Below the pieces are notes generated by a model. It was given only the letters and a program-made list of their open reading frames with translations, was not told the origin of the DNA and did not search any database. From a virus, in IMG/VR virus record IMGVR_UViG_3300049595_000896, positions 1 through 56,418 of that record: a stretch of DNA of 56,418 nucleotides. The stretch is one strand, 5' to 3'. Made by a program: the position numbers and the translations under genes. The stretch's first letter is position 1, and each line of letters begins with the position of its first letter. Positions 39,201-47,052 of this stretch are shown in pieces.

Positions 39201-40930
39201 ACTTCAATTACGCCGCCAGCCCCACCGGATCTAGCCATTCCAAAACGAATGCGCCAATACGCACTGTTAGAACTAACAGCTGTGCAGGTATAAATAATGC
39301 CAAAATTAACTACACCATCTGCTTCTACAAACGGGCTTTTAATCGAAACCCGTGAACCATCGGGAGCAGATGTCCAATCAGAAGACGGATCGGTATGAAC
39401 AAAACTTGCGTTCATGCCGTTTATATAAAACGCACCTGTAAGTGTTCCTCCTCCGGTGGCATTAGAGAACACCTTGGCTGAAACGCGAGCGCGATACTTC
39501 CTGCCTACAACAGGTTGAAACACTGCCTTCGGTTGGAGGTAGCTATCGCCGGCAGACAAAGACACCCGAGCAACGCGCCCAACAGCAGCTACGTCGGTGT
39601 AGGTATACGCAGCAGGCGGATCTGCTACTGTTGTAGGAGACCCTCCAAACGCTGTAGTCCAGAACAACCCGTCCGCCACAAAATCAGAAACGGTATAGGC
39701 TACGCCGCCCTGCTTGGCATAATTTGCTGAAAGCGTGGCGCTTGAAGCAGCCGCTGCTCTGTATCCGTCAGCAAGAACTGAGGAATTATTTGCTGCGTCG
39801 GCAAAGCTTGATGCCGCATCCCTGTACCCCAGCGCGTCATTTCTATATATGAGCGCGTCGTCCCGGTACCCCTGCGCTGTGGTGGCAAACCCCTGAGAAG
39901 CTGTAGCAGACGCCCCTGCAGCACTCGCCGATGTAGCCGCCTGAGACGCTGATGTAGATGCCGCCGAAGCGCTCGACGAAGCTCCGCTGGCAGACCCGCT
40001 TGCCGCAAACTCACTTGCCGCCGCTGCTATAGCAGATATGTTTGCGGCAGACGCAGATCCTGCTGCGTTACTCGCCGACTGCGAAGACTGTGACGCAGAG
40101 GTTGAGGCAGAAGACGCCGACGCGCTTGCAGCGTTAGCAGACCCTAAAGCACCAGAAGCTGACCCGGCTGCGTTAAACGCACTCGACGCTGCGGTCGTAG
40201 CAGATATCTGAGCGGCAGACGCAGATCCTGCTGCGTTACTTGCCGACTGCGAAGACTGTGTGGCTGAAGTAGAAGCGTTTCCTGCAGATATACTTGCAGC
40301 GTTAGCAGACCCCAATGCGCTATCTGCCGAACCGGCAGCGCTAGATGCGCTGTTTGCCGCCGTACCAGAGGATATAGACGCAGCAGACGCAGACCCTGCT
40401 GCGTTACTCGCCGACTGCGAAGCTTGGTTTGCAAACGTACTAGCCTGCCCGGCGCTAGCAGACGCGGCCTGAAAACTTGACGCTGCATTTGTCTCAGATG
40501 TAAGCGCTGCTTGCGCAGAAGACCCCGCAGCGGTTGCGCTTGTACTTGCACTTGCGGCAGATCCTGCTGCTGCCTGCGCTGCTGCCTGCGCCGCTTCTAC
40601 GTTAGATGTTACGTCCACCTCGCCAATGGCGTCTTTGATGGACTTGGCTGTCACCCGCAGTTCTACTTTAGCGCCAACTGGAAACGCGATGGCAGTAGTA
40701 TCTTCCTGTGCCCGAACAACGCTGAGGTTGTCGTTCATTCGGTAAGTAACTTTAACAATTTCCATCGCGTCACCCTGCGTGGCAGAGGTCAGCGTGGCAT
40801 AGAAGTATTGAAGCGGTTCAAGAAACGGGAACTTAAGACCATCGTTCAGACGCAAACGAAGAACCGTGTCGCCAGCGCTTGCAGCAACAGCTAAGTACCC
40901 GACGACATTGTTCTTCAATACAATGGTCAT
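36266..40930 (-). CDS. Long tail fibre with Ala/Ser repeat shaft and J-like C-terminus
   Basis: The product has 1554 residues. Residues 1-100 form a virion-attachment domain that is paralogous to the separate 108-residue gene at 40938. Residues about 105-350 are an Ala/Ser/Gly-rich repeat (SQSASNAAGSASAA units), probably a trimeric coiled-coil shaft, followed by a YRDDAL...YRDA segment. Several strand-rich carbohydrate-binding-like regions follow. The last 120 residues (ASYGVTVDANGRIASMKL, then VGTLNIGSGGITI) resemble the C-terminal part of lambda gpJ-type tail tip proteins. It is the best candidate receptor-binding fibre. This mixture of podovirus-type base and siphovirus-type tip suggests domain shuffling. 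Confidence 0.75.
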   Translation of the reverse strand: MTIVLKNNVVGYLAVAASAGDTVLRLRLNDGLKFPFLEPLQYFYATLTSATQGDAMEIVKVTYRMNDNLSVVRAQEDTTAIAFPVGAKVELRVTAKSIKDAIGEVDVTSNVEAAQAAAQAAAGSAASASTSATAAGSSAQAALTSETNAASSFQAASASAGQASTFANQASQSASNAAGSASAASISSGTAANSASSAAGSADSALGSANAASISAGNASTSATQSSQSASNAAGSASAAQISATTAASSAFNAAGSASGALGSANAASASASSASTSASQSSQSASNAAGSASAANISAIAAAASEFAASGSASGASSSASAASTSASQAATSASAAGASATASQGFATTAQGYRDDALIYRNDALGYRDAASSFADAANNSSVLADGYRAAAASSATLSANYAKQGGVAYTVSDFVADGLFWTTAFGGSPTTVADPPAAYTYTDVAAVGRVARVSLSAGDSYLQPKAVFQPVVGRKYRARVSAKVFSNATGGGTLTGAFYINGMNASFVHTDPSSDWTSAPDGSRVSIKSPFVEADGVVNFGIIYTCTAVSSNSAYWRIRFGMARSGGAGGVIEVREFLIEEITDIATTNATITTLQQTVSDGDQANATSITNLSASFGTGLAFGANACPDSNFDNIDAVWTNLYTQSGSLASKSVVTSAGKRFLRRQNTGMTVGHQSNLGVGYTYATPCSVGQRLELSAYVSFTNCSSASLMADWYDASGNYITSSTVVNGMTNNARSGGFVTAPVLAERVALNVIAYASAATNEYQITEPYLRKVSSSQTALSPYERSVDPGTFAAITTEANARAAADSALTTTTTTLTARVAGSDLAINSNPTFTTYTNTTGVPDDWSTWEGGETGYRVAGIAPKVYAYRIAGTANLNRGLQQYVGGRVTQGWHVLEYDVTLNSGTFSGAGGHLNWGVDGLQGSVNMSFASDLDTTGAAPGNGVVGRLYKFRKLINVTTAGVNTSFIYAMAHWNGLGNIASANDITFHRVAIRPASQAEIEGRTALDLINTPGTGLQAQITNNATAIANETSARAAADTVLTARVDGADANGSLLKNPFFRIPFTSGTIPSGWYLWAATPPTIQHVAAPYGMAGNILYMTANAGANCGIAQTILGGISPGSKYKVGAQVARASGTLATAGIYIAWFTDAGVYISATNIPFVNTPRTDGTTGADPDRVVRYEKELTAPANAYRAEMILMNGWDGFGSVQAAGIYWFEAMFAPSTIAEAAIRTEAEARATADSANTSLITTLTARVNVNSNRFPHPQPLSTTLPSGWGGGIGVGNWEPLGGLFYYKARASGAAVTEWYYYDLEDSATAYIDTNQQYTLSATGYGGTGVSGDRTMMRIELFNSSGTLIHASPYVLLNSYGPRFSTTTSLTSGGEYVRRRVVFQREWAASGSYQDVVFNYIKLERGSVATAYTTEGSSNSLQAGVTTNASAIATVDGKLTASYGVTVDANGRIASMKLLSNGTTSSVKFTADTFQIFNGSTDVAPFEVTGGNVKIKSANVGTLNIGSGGITIQSGTSGARIVISNSVVEVYDATRLRVRMGIW
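39880..40610 (-). repeat. Ala/Ser-rich degenerate repeat array in fibre shaft
   Basis: A degenerate DNA repeat encodes SQSASNAAGSASAA-type units at least four times with GCAGACGCAGA-like sequence blocks. It forms the fibre shaft and may allow length variation by recombination. Confidence 0.75.
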
Positions 40931-40937
40931 GGCGACC

Positions 40938-41264
40938 CTAGAGCAACAAGAAGTTCAGGTCGTCTACAATGCTCTGCAAGTTTTGAACTGTTACACGAAG
41001 CGCAATCTGACTATTGCGAGGAAACAAAAGCGCTAGTGTTCCTTCTTGCGCCCGTACAACAGTCAGCACATCGCCTGATCTGGCGGTAACTTTTACAACT
41101 TCATAATCATTTTCTACACTTGCAATTGTAGCATAAAAATAATCGCCTGCTGTAAGAGACGGGAACACACTTCCGGTGTTGGCTGCTACAGTTATCTCTG
41201 TAGCAGAGGATTCAACTACGTTTGGTATAGTCGTAGAGGCATTATTCTTAAGCTTAACGACCAT
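40938..41264 (-). CDS. Stand-alone fibre base paralog
   Basis: The product has 108 residues. Shared with residues 1-100 of the fibre: LKNN at the start, DYFYAT / QYFYAT, EVVKVT / EIVKVT, VVRAQE, and ALRVTVQ / ELRVTAK. It therefore is a copy of the attachment domain without shaft. It lies 7 nt before the fibre gene and could cap unused fibre sites or act as an adaptor for alternative fibres. Confidence 0.75.
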   Translation of the reverse strand: MVVKLKNNASTTIPNVVESSATEITVAANTGSVFPSLTAGDYFYATIASVENDYEVVKVTARSGDVLTVVRAQEGTLALLFPRNSQIALRVTVQNLQSIVDDLNFLLL

Positions 41265-41271
41265 GTGTCAC

Positions 41272-42039
41272 CTAAAACGGTTGCATTCTTGCGGCCATAG
41301 ACCCGCGAACATTCCCCATATTCGACCGCGCTCTTCGCTCAGACAAATGGAAGCTATACTGTCTGGCATGATACGACGCCAAGTCTCTATCCATCCAAGG
41401 CACGTTAGGGAGAACTAGCAAGTGCTGAAGTGCGCCGTGAACAATAACATCCTCAAGTTCGTTGAAGGCGACTTCGTCCATACCCGTAGCGGTGCGTTTT
41501 GGCTTTAGTGCATAGAACATACGCACGCTATATCGTTCATCGCCATTAGGTAGCGGCAACACGATGTACTTATCTGGCGTAACCTGACAAATTGTGTCTG
41601 GAGTTCCTGACTTCGCCACAATCTCAGGTGGCAAAACAAACCCTGAGTTCTCGTTAAAAAGCGCTTCGTTATACTCAAAAGAGTTAAACGTGCCCGGGGG
41701 CGTCAAGCTCCAGACTACGCTGGGGTCTTCCCCGCTATAAAGGTCCGCCCACTCAGGATGTGCTTGCAGCGCTTGCTCAAGGGTACGTTGCTTAAGCGGC
41801 TTATCATTCATCAATACACCAAAGACTGCGTGCACATCCGCAGTAACTGGTTTGTAGTAAGTGTATTCGTGAACCCCGGGAAGAAGAAAAAACTTAGGTT
41901 GTTCATAACGCCATGCGAGCGTTCTCTCGCATACTCGTATAGCAGCGTCTCTTATATATTCCAAAAGTGTTTGTTGCGGGCAGCCGGGCACGCTCGTATT
42001 TACTTTTGGGACTAGCGAAAGGAACGTGCGGTCTACCAT
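41272..42039 (-). CDS. Virion adaptor-like structural protein
   Basis: The product has 255 residues. The start LLEYIRDAAIRVCERTLAWRY and the strand-rich middle (FFLLPGVHEYTYY, TPDKYIVLPLPNG) recall podovirus tail adaptor proteins; it is placed directly after the gp11/DUF6682-like gene. Probably part of the head-tail joint. The exact family cannot be confirmed by eye. Confidence 0.6.
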   Translation of the reverse strand: MVDRTFLSLVPKVNTSVPGCPQQTLLEYIRDAAIRVCERTLAWRYEQPKFFLLPGVHEYTYYKPVTADVHAVFGVLMNDKPLKQRTLEQALQAHPEWADLYSGEDPSVVWSLTPPGTFNSFEYNEALFNENSGFVLPPEIVAKSGTPDTICQVTPDKYIVLPLPNGDERYSVRMFYALKPKRTATGMDEVAFNELEDVIVHGALQHLLVLPNVPWMDRDLASYHARQYSFHLSERRARSNMGNVRGSMAARMQPF

Positions 42040-42041
42040 TT

Positions 42042-42674
42042 TTACACCTGAACTGCGCCGCTCTCAACATCAGAAATAACGCGGGACCCAAGAGAAGCCC
42101 CCATACTTTCAATAAATGCGTTGTAAAATAGCTTAGCACGTTCACTGTTTACGTGTTCGTTATCCACTGATTCGGCTAGGTAAACTGTTCCGTCAACTAC
42201 TATAGGGAAAAACGAATCAGGTATAAGGGTAATTGTTTGGTTTATTGTGTATGTCTGTGGGGCTTGTACGTATTCGCCAACAAGAGTTATACCTGCAGCC
42301 GGTCTCGGATAAAGAAAATACCGCGTAGGATTACGTTGATGGCGCATGAAATTTACAGGCGTTCCAGCGGCTTCGGACACCCACCCCGGATACATCTGGT
42401 CCAGAGTTTCACGATTGGCCTCGGTAACCGCGTTGCCGTTAGTAACTTGAAATATCTCTACTAATCGAACAGCATCCGCTGGGAGAGACTGCAATACACT
42501 TCCGGCTGTAGTTGAAATTGTTCCTATGTAAGAAAACGCATCAGGTCGAAACGTAACAATCTTCTTGAGAGTTTGGTTAACAAACCCCAACAGAACAGTA
42601 TCGCTATACCGGTACGGCAGGCGCGTATCCTGAATGATGTTACGTACTTCGCCTATAACTTCTGCGGGTGTCAC
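42042..42674 (-). CDS. Head-tail adaptor (tail tubular A / DUF6682-like)
   Basis: The product has 210 residues. MTPAEVIGEVRNIIQDTRLPYRYSD, LLGFVNQTLKKIV and a C-terminal segment with AKLFYNAFIES match the podovirus adaptor family (T7 gp11-like, DUF6682). It would form the ring between portal and nozzle. ATGA-type overlap with the preceding gene. Confidence 0.8.
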   Translation of the reverse strand: MTPAEVIGEVRNIIQDTRLPYRYSDTVLLGFVNQTLKKIVTFRPDAFSYIGTISTTAGSVLQSLPADAVRLVEIFQVTNGNAVTEANRETLDQMYPGWVSEAAGTPVNFMRHQRNPTRYFLYPRPAAGITLVGEYVQAPQTYTINQTITLIPDSFFPIVVDGTVYLAESVDNEHVNSERAKLFYNAFIESMGASLGSRVISDVESGAVQV

Positions 42675-42925
42675 TTAGGCCATCCTCTTGCGGCAGCAGC
42701 CGCCAGTTCCGGAGGCGTCTCAGGTCCTTCGGGCTCTGGCGTAGACAGTTCAATAGGCTTTCGACCTTTGCGTTTTGTGACCGCGACCTCAAGAATTGCC
42801 GGCGGAATAAAACGCTCTGGATAGGCTTCCTGCTCTGTAACCTCATAGCACAGAGGGTTATTGGCTAGGATTGGGTCCCACTCAAAGATCCACCCATCTT
42901 TGCGGCTTTTAAGATATCTGGTCAC
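42671..42925 (-). CDS. Small virion-region hypothetical protein
   Basis: The product has 84 residues. Contains a basic start (MTRYLKSRKDGWIFEW) and a Pro/Glu-rich tail (STPEPEGPETPPELAAAAARG). It overlaps neighbours by 4 nt at both ends, so it is firmly within the operon. No function recognised. Confidence 0.65.
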   Translation of the reverse strand: MTRYLKSRKDGWIFEWDPILANNPLCYEVTEQEAYPERFIPPAILEVAVTKRKGRKPIELSTPEPEGPETPPELAAAAARGWPK

Positions 42926-43095
42926 CTTCTGGGTCCTTTTTTACTGTCTGCTTCGCTTAGTGCAATAGCAATTGCTTGTTTGCGGCTAGTTACAACCGGA
43001 GCTTTTTTTGGTCCCTTTGGGTCAACCCCGCCGTGCAAAGTACCAGCTTTGAACTCCCGCATAACCTTTGCTATTTTCTTCTGTCGTTTGTCCAT
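42922..43095 (-). CDS. Small basic protein, DUF6496-like
   Basis: The product has 57 residues from ATG 43095. Basic, with KKIAKVMREFKAGTLHGG and SRKQAIAIALSEA, the pattern of small DUF6496-type proteins found in phages and bacteria. An in-frame extension upstream would overlap the previous gene almost entirely and is unlikely. Function is unknown. Confidence 0.7.
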   Translation of the reverse strand: MDKRQKKIAKVMREFKAGTLHGGVDPKGPKKAPVVTSRKQAIAIALSEADSKKGPRR

Positions 43096-43096
43096 A

Positions 43097-43330
43097 TTAT
43101 TTTCTCTTGCCGCTTGGGGATACCGGCCATGATTGACGACTTGGTCCTGTTTTTCTACGCGCCATCGCTCGTTTTTCTTCCGCAGACAGTCTTGCGGCTG
43201 CAGCCTTGGGTCGGCAGGCGGGGTATGCACGCGAAGATTTCTCGGACCCGGAGCGCCCGCACTCCTTACCGGTCTTCACATCGACCCATTCCTCGCCGAA
43301 CCACTTACCAAGACCGCCTTTAGTTGCCAC
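43097..43330 (-). CDS. Small basic virion-region protein
   Basis: The product has 77 residues starting at GTG 43330. MATKGGLGKWFGEEWVDVKTG and ACRPKAAAARLSAEEKRAMARRK form a pattern frequently seen in phage gene neighbourhoods with other basic small proteins. It overlaps the preceding gene by 11 nt. Function is unknown; DNA binding in the capsid is possible from its charge. Confidence 0.7.
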   Translation of the reverse strand: MATKGGLGKWFGEEWVDVKTGKECGRSGSEKSSRAYPACRPKAAAARLSAEEKRAMARRKTGPSRQSWPVSPSGKRK

Positions 43331-43496
43331 GTTTTGCTACCCTGTTATCGGCCCCTGACCAAGTGCCACCGCGCTTCTTGTACTCTTTCGCCGCCCATGC
43401 GTTGGCGTAGGCAGACGGAAACACGTCGAACTTACGTCTGGCTTCTGCCTGTACTCTCGACCATAACGCCTTATCGTTGGGTATGGACTTACTCAT
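43320..43496 (-). CDS. Small basic protein (58 aa)
   Basis: The product has 58 residues from ATG 43496 to TAA 43320: ALWSRVQAEARRKFDVFPSAYAN and EYKKRGGTWSGADNRVAKRGN. The pattern of a short helix followed by SAYANAWAAKEYKKRGG is common in small phage genes of this group. Basic. Overlaps the next gene by 11 nt. Function is unknown. Confidence 0.75.
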   Translation of the reverse strand: MSKSIPNDKALWSRVQAEARRKFDVFPSAYANAWAAKEYKKRGGTWSGADNRVAKRGN

Positions 43497-43503
43497 ACTA
43501 TGT

Positions 43504-43779
43504 TTACCACTTAACTTTATCGGCCCAGTACGCGGCGCTTGACGGTCCCTTGGCTATGTTCCTCGAATGCCGGGCCTTGAACGACTCCCGTTTTTTCTTC
43601 ATGCGGTCAGATTCGCCGGCCTTGGGTTTTCCCGCAGTCTCTGCTCCCTGCTCGCCAAAACGTATAACACGCTCCTTGCCATCATAACAGGCTTTGACGA
43701 CGTGCGATTTAGTAGGGTGGCCGGGGGTTCTTCTAGGCTTGTTGCAAGCCATGCTTCCCTTGTCTACTCTGTTGGCCAT
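43504..43779 (-). CDS. Small basic protein with CNKPRRTP motif
   Basis: The product has 91 residues. CNKPRRTPGHPTKSHVVKAC, then EERVIRFGEQGA-like (here KERVIRFGEQGAETAGKP) and RHSRNIAKGPSSAAYWADKVKW, a conserved phage small-protein pattern. The start overlaps the preceding stop as TAATG. It is one of a run of four basic small genes whose role is unknown. Confidence 0.75.
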   Translation of the reverse strand: MANRVDKGSMACNKPRRTPGHPTKSHVVKACYDGKERVIRFGEQGAETAGKPKAGESDRMKKKRESFKARHSRNIAKGPSSAAYWADKVKW

Positions 43780-44810
43780 TAGGCTATAACTCCTTTAATC
43801 ACCGCAAACGAAAGTACAGGGCTTTCAGATCCTATAGAGTTATTATCCATATTGCCGACCGATATAATACACGATCCGGCAGTCACTTCTACAACTTGCG
43901 TATGATAATACTTGCGCGTGCCCGCTGCGGCTCCGGATTTTATACATACCACAACTATGTCATTCGCACCGATGGTGCTGTTAGTCAAAACAAACTCATC
44001 TGCTTCGTGGCCAGATATGCCTGAAGCAACCAAAGTAATCTGGCCGCATATCTTGTTAAGCGTAACGCCCGTTGTGCGACTTGTAAGTTGCGTAACTGTC
44101 CCACCTGCGCCGGTAGTATAACCTAAATTTTGAGTAGCCAAAACGTCGGTGCCGGTCACGGATGCTGGAGTAGAAGCTCCTAATGTAGTACCGTTTATAC
44201 TCCCGCCTGTAAAAGCTACTTTAGTTGAAACAATGCTTCCTGTGCCTTTTGGCGACAGCACGATATCGACGTTTGTATCAGATCCCCCAGCCGAGATTCC
44301 GTTGGTCGTAATCGTAAGGTTGGTAGCTGCATTAGAAGTCGCGAACGACGTAGACCCTATAAGCGTGAGCCCGGTAAATGATCCGGTGAACGTCACGCCG
44401 GAAATAGACCCTCCGGTAATGGCTATGTTATTGGCGTCTTGCGTGGATATTGTACCAAGCCCGAGATTGGTCCTTGCCCCTGAAGCGGTCGAAGCGCCCG
44501 TACCTCCATCCAGAATAGCAAGGTCAGTGATACCGCTTATCGTGCCTGCCGAGATAGCAACCTTTGATATAACTACAGAACCGGTACCATTTGGCGTCAG
44601 TGTCAGATTGCCGTCTGTGTCGAGGATGGAAATGGTGTTCCCGTCGAGCCGCATATTATCGACTTCAATATGCGTCGTAGCGACTTTAAGCGCCGTGCCC
44701 GTCCCGGTGCCGCTGTAAACAACTTTTGCAGACGTTGTAGGTCCTGCATCAATATGCAAAAGTTGGTTATAAGAAGACGCAATCGTAGAACCTGTAAGGT
44801 TAACCGCCAT
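43779..44810 (-). CDS. Fibre-like structural protein with repeats
   Basis: The product has 343 residues. Ser/Thr/Gly-rich and strand-rich, with GGTGASTASGARTNLGLGT, a repeated motif of phage tail and head fibre shafts, and two copies of LTPNGTGSVVISK-like units (LSPKGTGSIVSTK). Location between capsid and adaptor genes suggests a head-attached or auxiliary fibre. C-terminus is a small beta domain. Confidence 0.65.
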   Translation of the reverse strand: MAVNLTGSTIASSYNQLLHIDAGPTTSAKVVYSGTGTGTALKVATTHIEVDNMRLDGNTISILDTDGNLTLTPNGTGSVVISKVAISAGTISGITDLAILDGGTGASTASGARTNLGLGTISTQDANNIAITGGSISGVTFTGSFTGLTLIGSTSFATSNAATNLTITTNGISAGGSDTNVDIVLSPKGTGSIVSTKVAFTGGSINGTTLGASTPASVTGTDVLATQNLGYTTGAGGTVTQLTSRTTGVTLNKICGQITLVASGISGHEADEFVLTNSTIGANDIVVVCIKSGAAAGTRKYYHTQVVEVTAGSCIISVGNMDNNSIGSESPVLSFAVIKGVIA

Positions 44811-44821
44811 CTGTCAGGTCC

Positions 44822-45178
44822 TTATTTAGCCGCCCAGCCCGTATTACCAGCGCCGCTTTCTTTTACATAAAGAGTTGTATTCGCCCCGCCGTCAGTTCTG
44901 AGAAACAGCGTACCAACCGAAGCAGTCACTGCACCCTCTGGCGTGCCGGACCCCCAGCGAATGCGCCCTGCGAGCGCATCTACAGCTGTTGGAATTGTTG
45001 TAGCTGATATGCTGCCAGTAGGGGTATACGGCAGATCTCCTACCAAACCTGTAGCAAGTTGAGAGCGTGAAATGCGTTTAGTCGTATTTGCACTTGTGTC
45101 AAAGATAACCAAGTCGTCGTCGTTAGCGGTATTTGCCCCGCTAACTGCCGTCAATTGCGGTATACGACTTCCCGGCAT
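44822..45178 (-). CDS. Head or tail fibre-attachment protein
   Basis: The product has 118 residues with AGGAG 6 nt before the ATG. The N-terminal IPQLTAVSGANTANDDDLVIFDTS and C-terminal AVTASVGTLFLRTDGG...GWAAK are widespread in phage fibre-base proteins. Probably a small trimeric attachment protein for the fibre-like gene next to it. Confidence 0.65.
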   Translation of the reverse strand: MPGSRIPQLTAVSGANTANDDDLVIFDTSANTTKRISRSQLATGLVGDLPYTPTGSISATTIPTAVDALAGRIRWGSGTPEGAVTASVGTLFLRTDGGANTTLYVKESGAGNTGWAAK

Positions 45179-45195
45179 TTCACGCTCCTAACCTA

Positions 45196-45597
45196 TTAGC
45201 TGGCCATAATAACCCAGTTCGTGCCGTCAGACACGAGCAGAGCCCAGTTACCAGCAGTGTTGGTAACAATAGCCGTACCTGCAGTGTTGGAGTTAGCAGG
45301 GACAACGTTAGACGAAGCAGAGTTAACCGCCTGCGCCTGAATGGTCTTAATGACCAGAATACGCCCCGTCCATGACGCCGCAGCCGGAAGCGTGACGGTG
45401 CACGCCGATCCGGATTTGTTGTTGACAAGGAAAGTTTCCGTATCAGCAACAGTGAAATCTGCCGTCTTTACGACCGGAGCAGTCGACTCAAGAGCGCCGT
45501 TAAACTGCGTAACCCCGCTAACAGTAAGCGAATTAAATGTCGCGGTACCGCTAGTAATCGTTACGTTGTCTTGGGCGATGCCTGTATAGACACCCAT
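45196..45597 (-). CDS. Capsid-associated beta protein
   Basis: The product has 133 residues. Strand-rich with DTETFLVNNKSGSACTVTLP and a final GNWALLVSDGTNWVIMAS, a pattern of small decoration or fibre proteins. It lies between two other small surface-type genes downstream of the major capsid gene. No assigned family. Confidence 0.6.
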   Translation of the reverse strand: MGVYTGIAQDNVTITSGTATFNSLTVSGVTQFNGALESTAPVVKTADFTVADTETFLVNNKSGSACTVTLPAAASWTGRILVIKTIQAQAVNSASSNVVPANSNTAGTAIVTNTAGNWALLVSDGTNWVIMAS

Positions 45598-45608
45598 GAA
45601 ACTACTCC

Positions 45609-46064
45609 TTAAGCGTTAGTGTTAACGACCACTGCAAACGCTTCCACAACACAATCGGTCGGGACCGCAGTGTTAATAAGAAGGTCGATGGTGTCAGCCG
45701 AGGCGACAACCGAAGGATTGGCGAGGTCCGCCGCCTTCAGTCCGAGCGAGTTCGACGCGGCATCGTTGGCATAAGCGTTAGCCGCGTACGGCGTGCCGCC
45801 AGTGAAGCCGAGGTCAAACGTAGCCGTCGTATTAGTCGACTCGACCTTGGTTACAACAAGACCAGCCGAGAGCACGACGGACCCAGCAGGAAGAGAAATA
45901 ACCTGCAGCGTGTCCGCAGCAGCAAGCGCCGTAGCGCCAGCCGCCGTACGTGCGGCGACGATCTTGGCGAAGTCAAGCTCAACAGTGAACTTGGAAATGC
46001 CGTGACCGTCCGGGTACGCAGCCGAGCCTTTGTTGAAGCCCAGCGAATCAGTATAAGCAGCCAT
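45609..46064 (-). CDS. Putative capsid decoration protein
   Basis: The product has 151 residues, directly after the major capsid gene in the reading direction. Ala-rich and strand-rich with PAGSVVLSAGLVVTKVEST and ATFDLGFTGG, a jelly-roll-like pattern of minor or decoration proteins. Position and size support the call. Confidence 0.65.
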   Translation of the reverse strand: MAAYTDSLGFNKGSAAYPDGHGISKFTVELDFAKIVAARTAAGATALAAADTLQVISLPAGSVVLSAGLVVTKVESTNTTATFDLGFTGGTPYAANAYANDAASNSLGLKAADLANPSVVASADTIDLLINTAVPTDCVVEAFAVVVNTNA

Positions 46065-46102
46065 ATCAGTATCCTTTCAAATCTGAAGCTACAACGCGAT
46101 GC

Positions 46103-47032
46103 TTACGACAGAGTGACGACCGCTTGAGCGAGCGCTTCACCCTTGACAACTTTGTAGCCGTAAACCTGAAGGCCACGAACGATATTGCCGAAGGTAGATT
46201 CCGAACGGATGGTCTCCATCTCCGTCATCTGAGATGCGAAGGTAAAGCCCATTTTGTGTCCGGCAATAAGATTAAACTTACCGCCAGTATCGACTTTCAG
46301 ATTGTGGGATACGTAGAGCGTAAACCGATCAATCATACCAAGTCGGCCATTGCGGAGCGGAGTGACCCCGTCGCCGCTGAGCGATGCATCCTTGAGTTCC
46401 GACTTCTTGATAAGACCAGCCATCTTGGCCGGGATAACAAGGAAGCGGCCCGTCTCCGGAGCGTTGGCTTCGTCAAGAACCGTGCCCATATCGACGATAA
46501 GATCGACGACCGGGACCGTACCACCGGCTCCATCCTTGGTCACAGCACGCGGCGAAGCCGTGGTGCCGAGGTTAAAGGAGGCCGTCTGCTCACCCGCCGT
46601 CGCGCCCTTGTTGGTAGCAGCGATATCCGGCAGGAGGTCCGTCAGAACGCGCTGGTCGATCTTGATCTTAAGACGCTCAGAGGCGTCCTTGGACCAAGTG
46701 TCCATCAGCTTGATATCCGACTGGATGCGATCAACATCGTCTTCGACGCAGGCAAAGTACTCGCCTTTGTCAATGACAAGCTGGATCTTCGGCTTGTCGG
46801 GGTTCTCAACCGTCAGCGTCTGCCCTTTGACGTAATCACGGATCGTGATTTCCGGCGTCGTGCGGATGTTGACGGTGTCGCCCATGCGGCGAATCTCGCC
46901 CTCATAGTCGGTGTTTGAAATAGCCGAGAGGACGGTAGCGTCGTAGAAGTTTTCAATAAGTTTGCCAGACCAGATCTCGGGGATAAAATTACCCGAATAA
47001 TTGGGCCGACCGGGGGAAACTGGATATGCCAT
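46103..47032 (-). CDS. Major capsid protein
   Basis: The product has 309 residues. The start YPVSPGRPNYSGNFIPEIWSG and the middle KGEYFACVEDDVDRIQSD are typical of a large group of podovirus and siphovirus major capsid proteins. It lies directly after the scaffold gene and before decoration genes, with an AAGGAG-type site. It should form the HK97-fold shell. Confidence 0.88.
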   Translation of the reverse strand: MAYPVSPGRPNYSGNFIPEIWSGKLIENFYDATVLSAISNTDYEGEIRRMGDTVNIRTTPEITIRDYVKGQTLTVENPDKPKIQLVIDKGEYFACVEDDVDRIQSDIKLMDTWSKDASERLKIKIDQRVLTDLLPDIAATNKGATAGEQTASFNLGTTASPRAVTKDGAGGTVPVVDLIVDMGTVLDEANAPETGRFLVIPAKMAGLIKKSELKDASLSGDGVTPLRNGRLGMIDRFTLYVSHNLKVDTGGKFNLIAGHKMGFTFASQMTEMETIRSESTFGNIVRGLQVYGYKVVKGEALAQAVVTLS

Positions 47033-47052
47033 TTTTCAACTCCTTGATCTAA

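Noticed and set aside
46124-46918. 264-residue plus-strand open frame opposite the major capsid gene
   Set aside because: It is antisense to a well-supported capsid gene, has no ribosome site and no recognisable domain.
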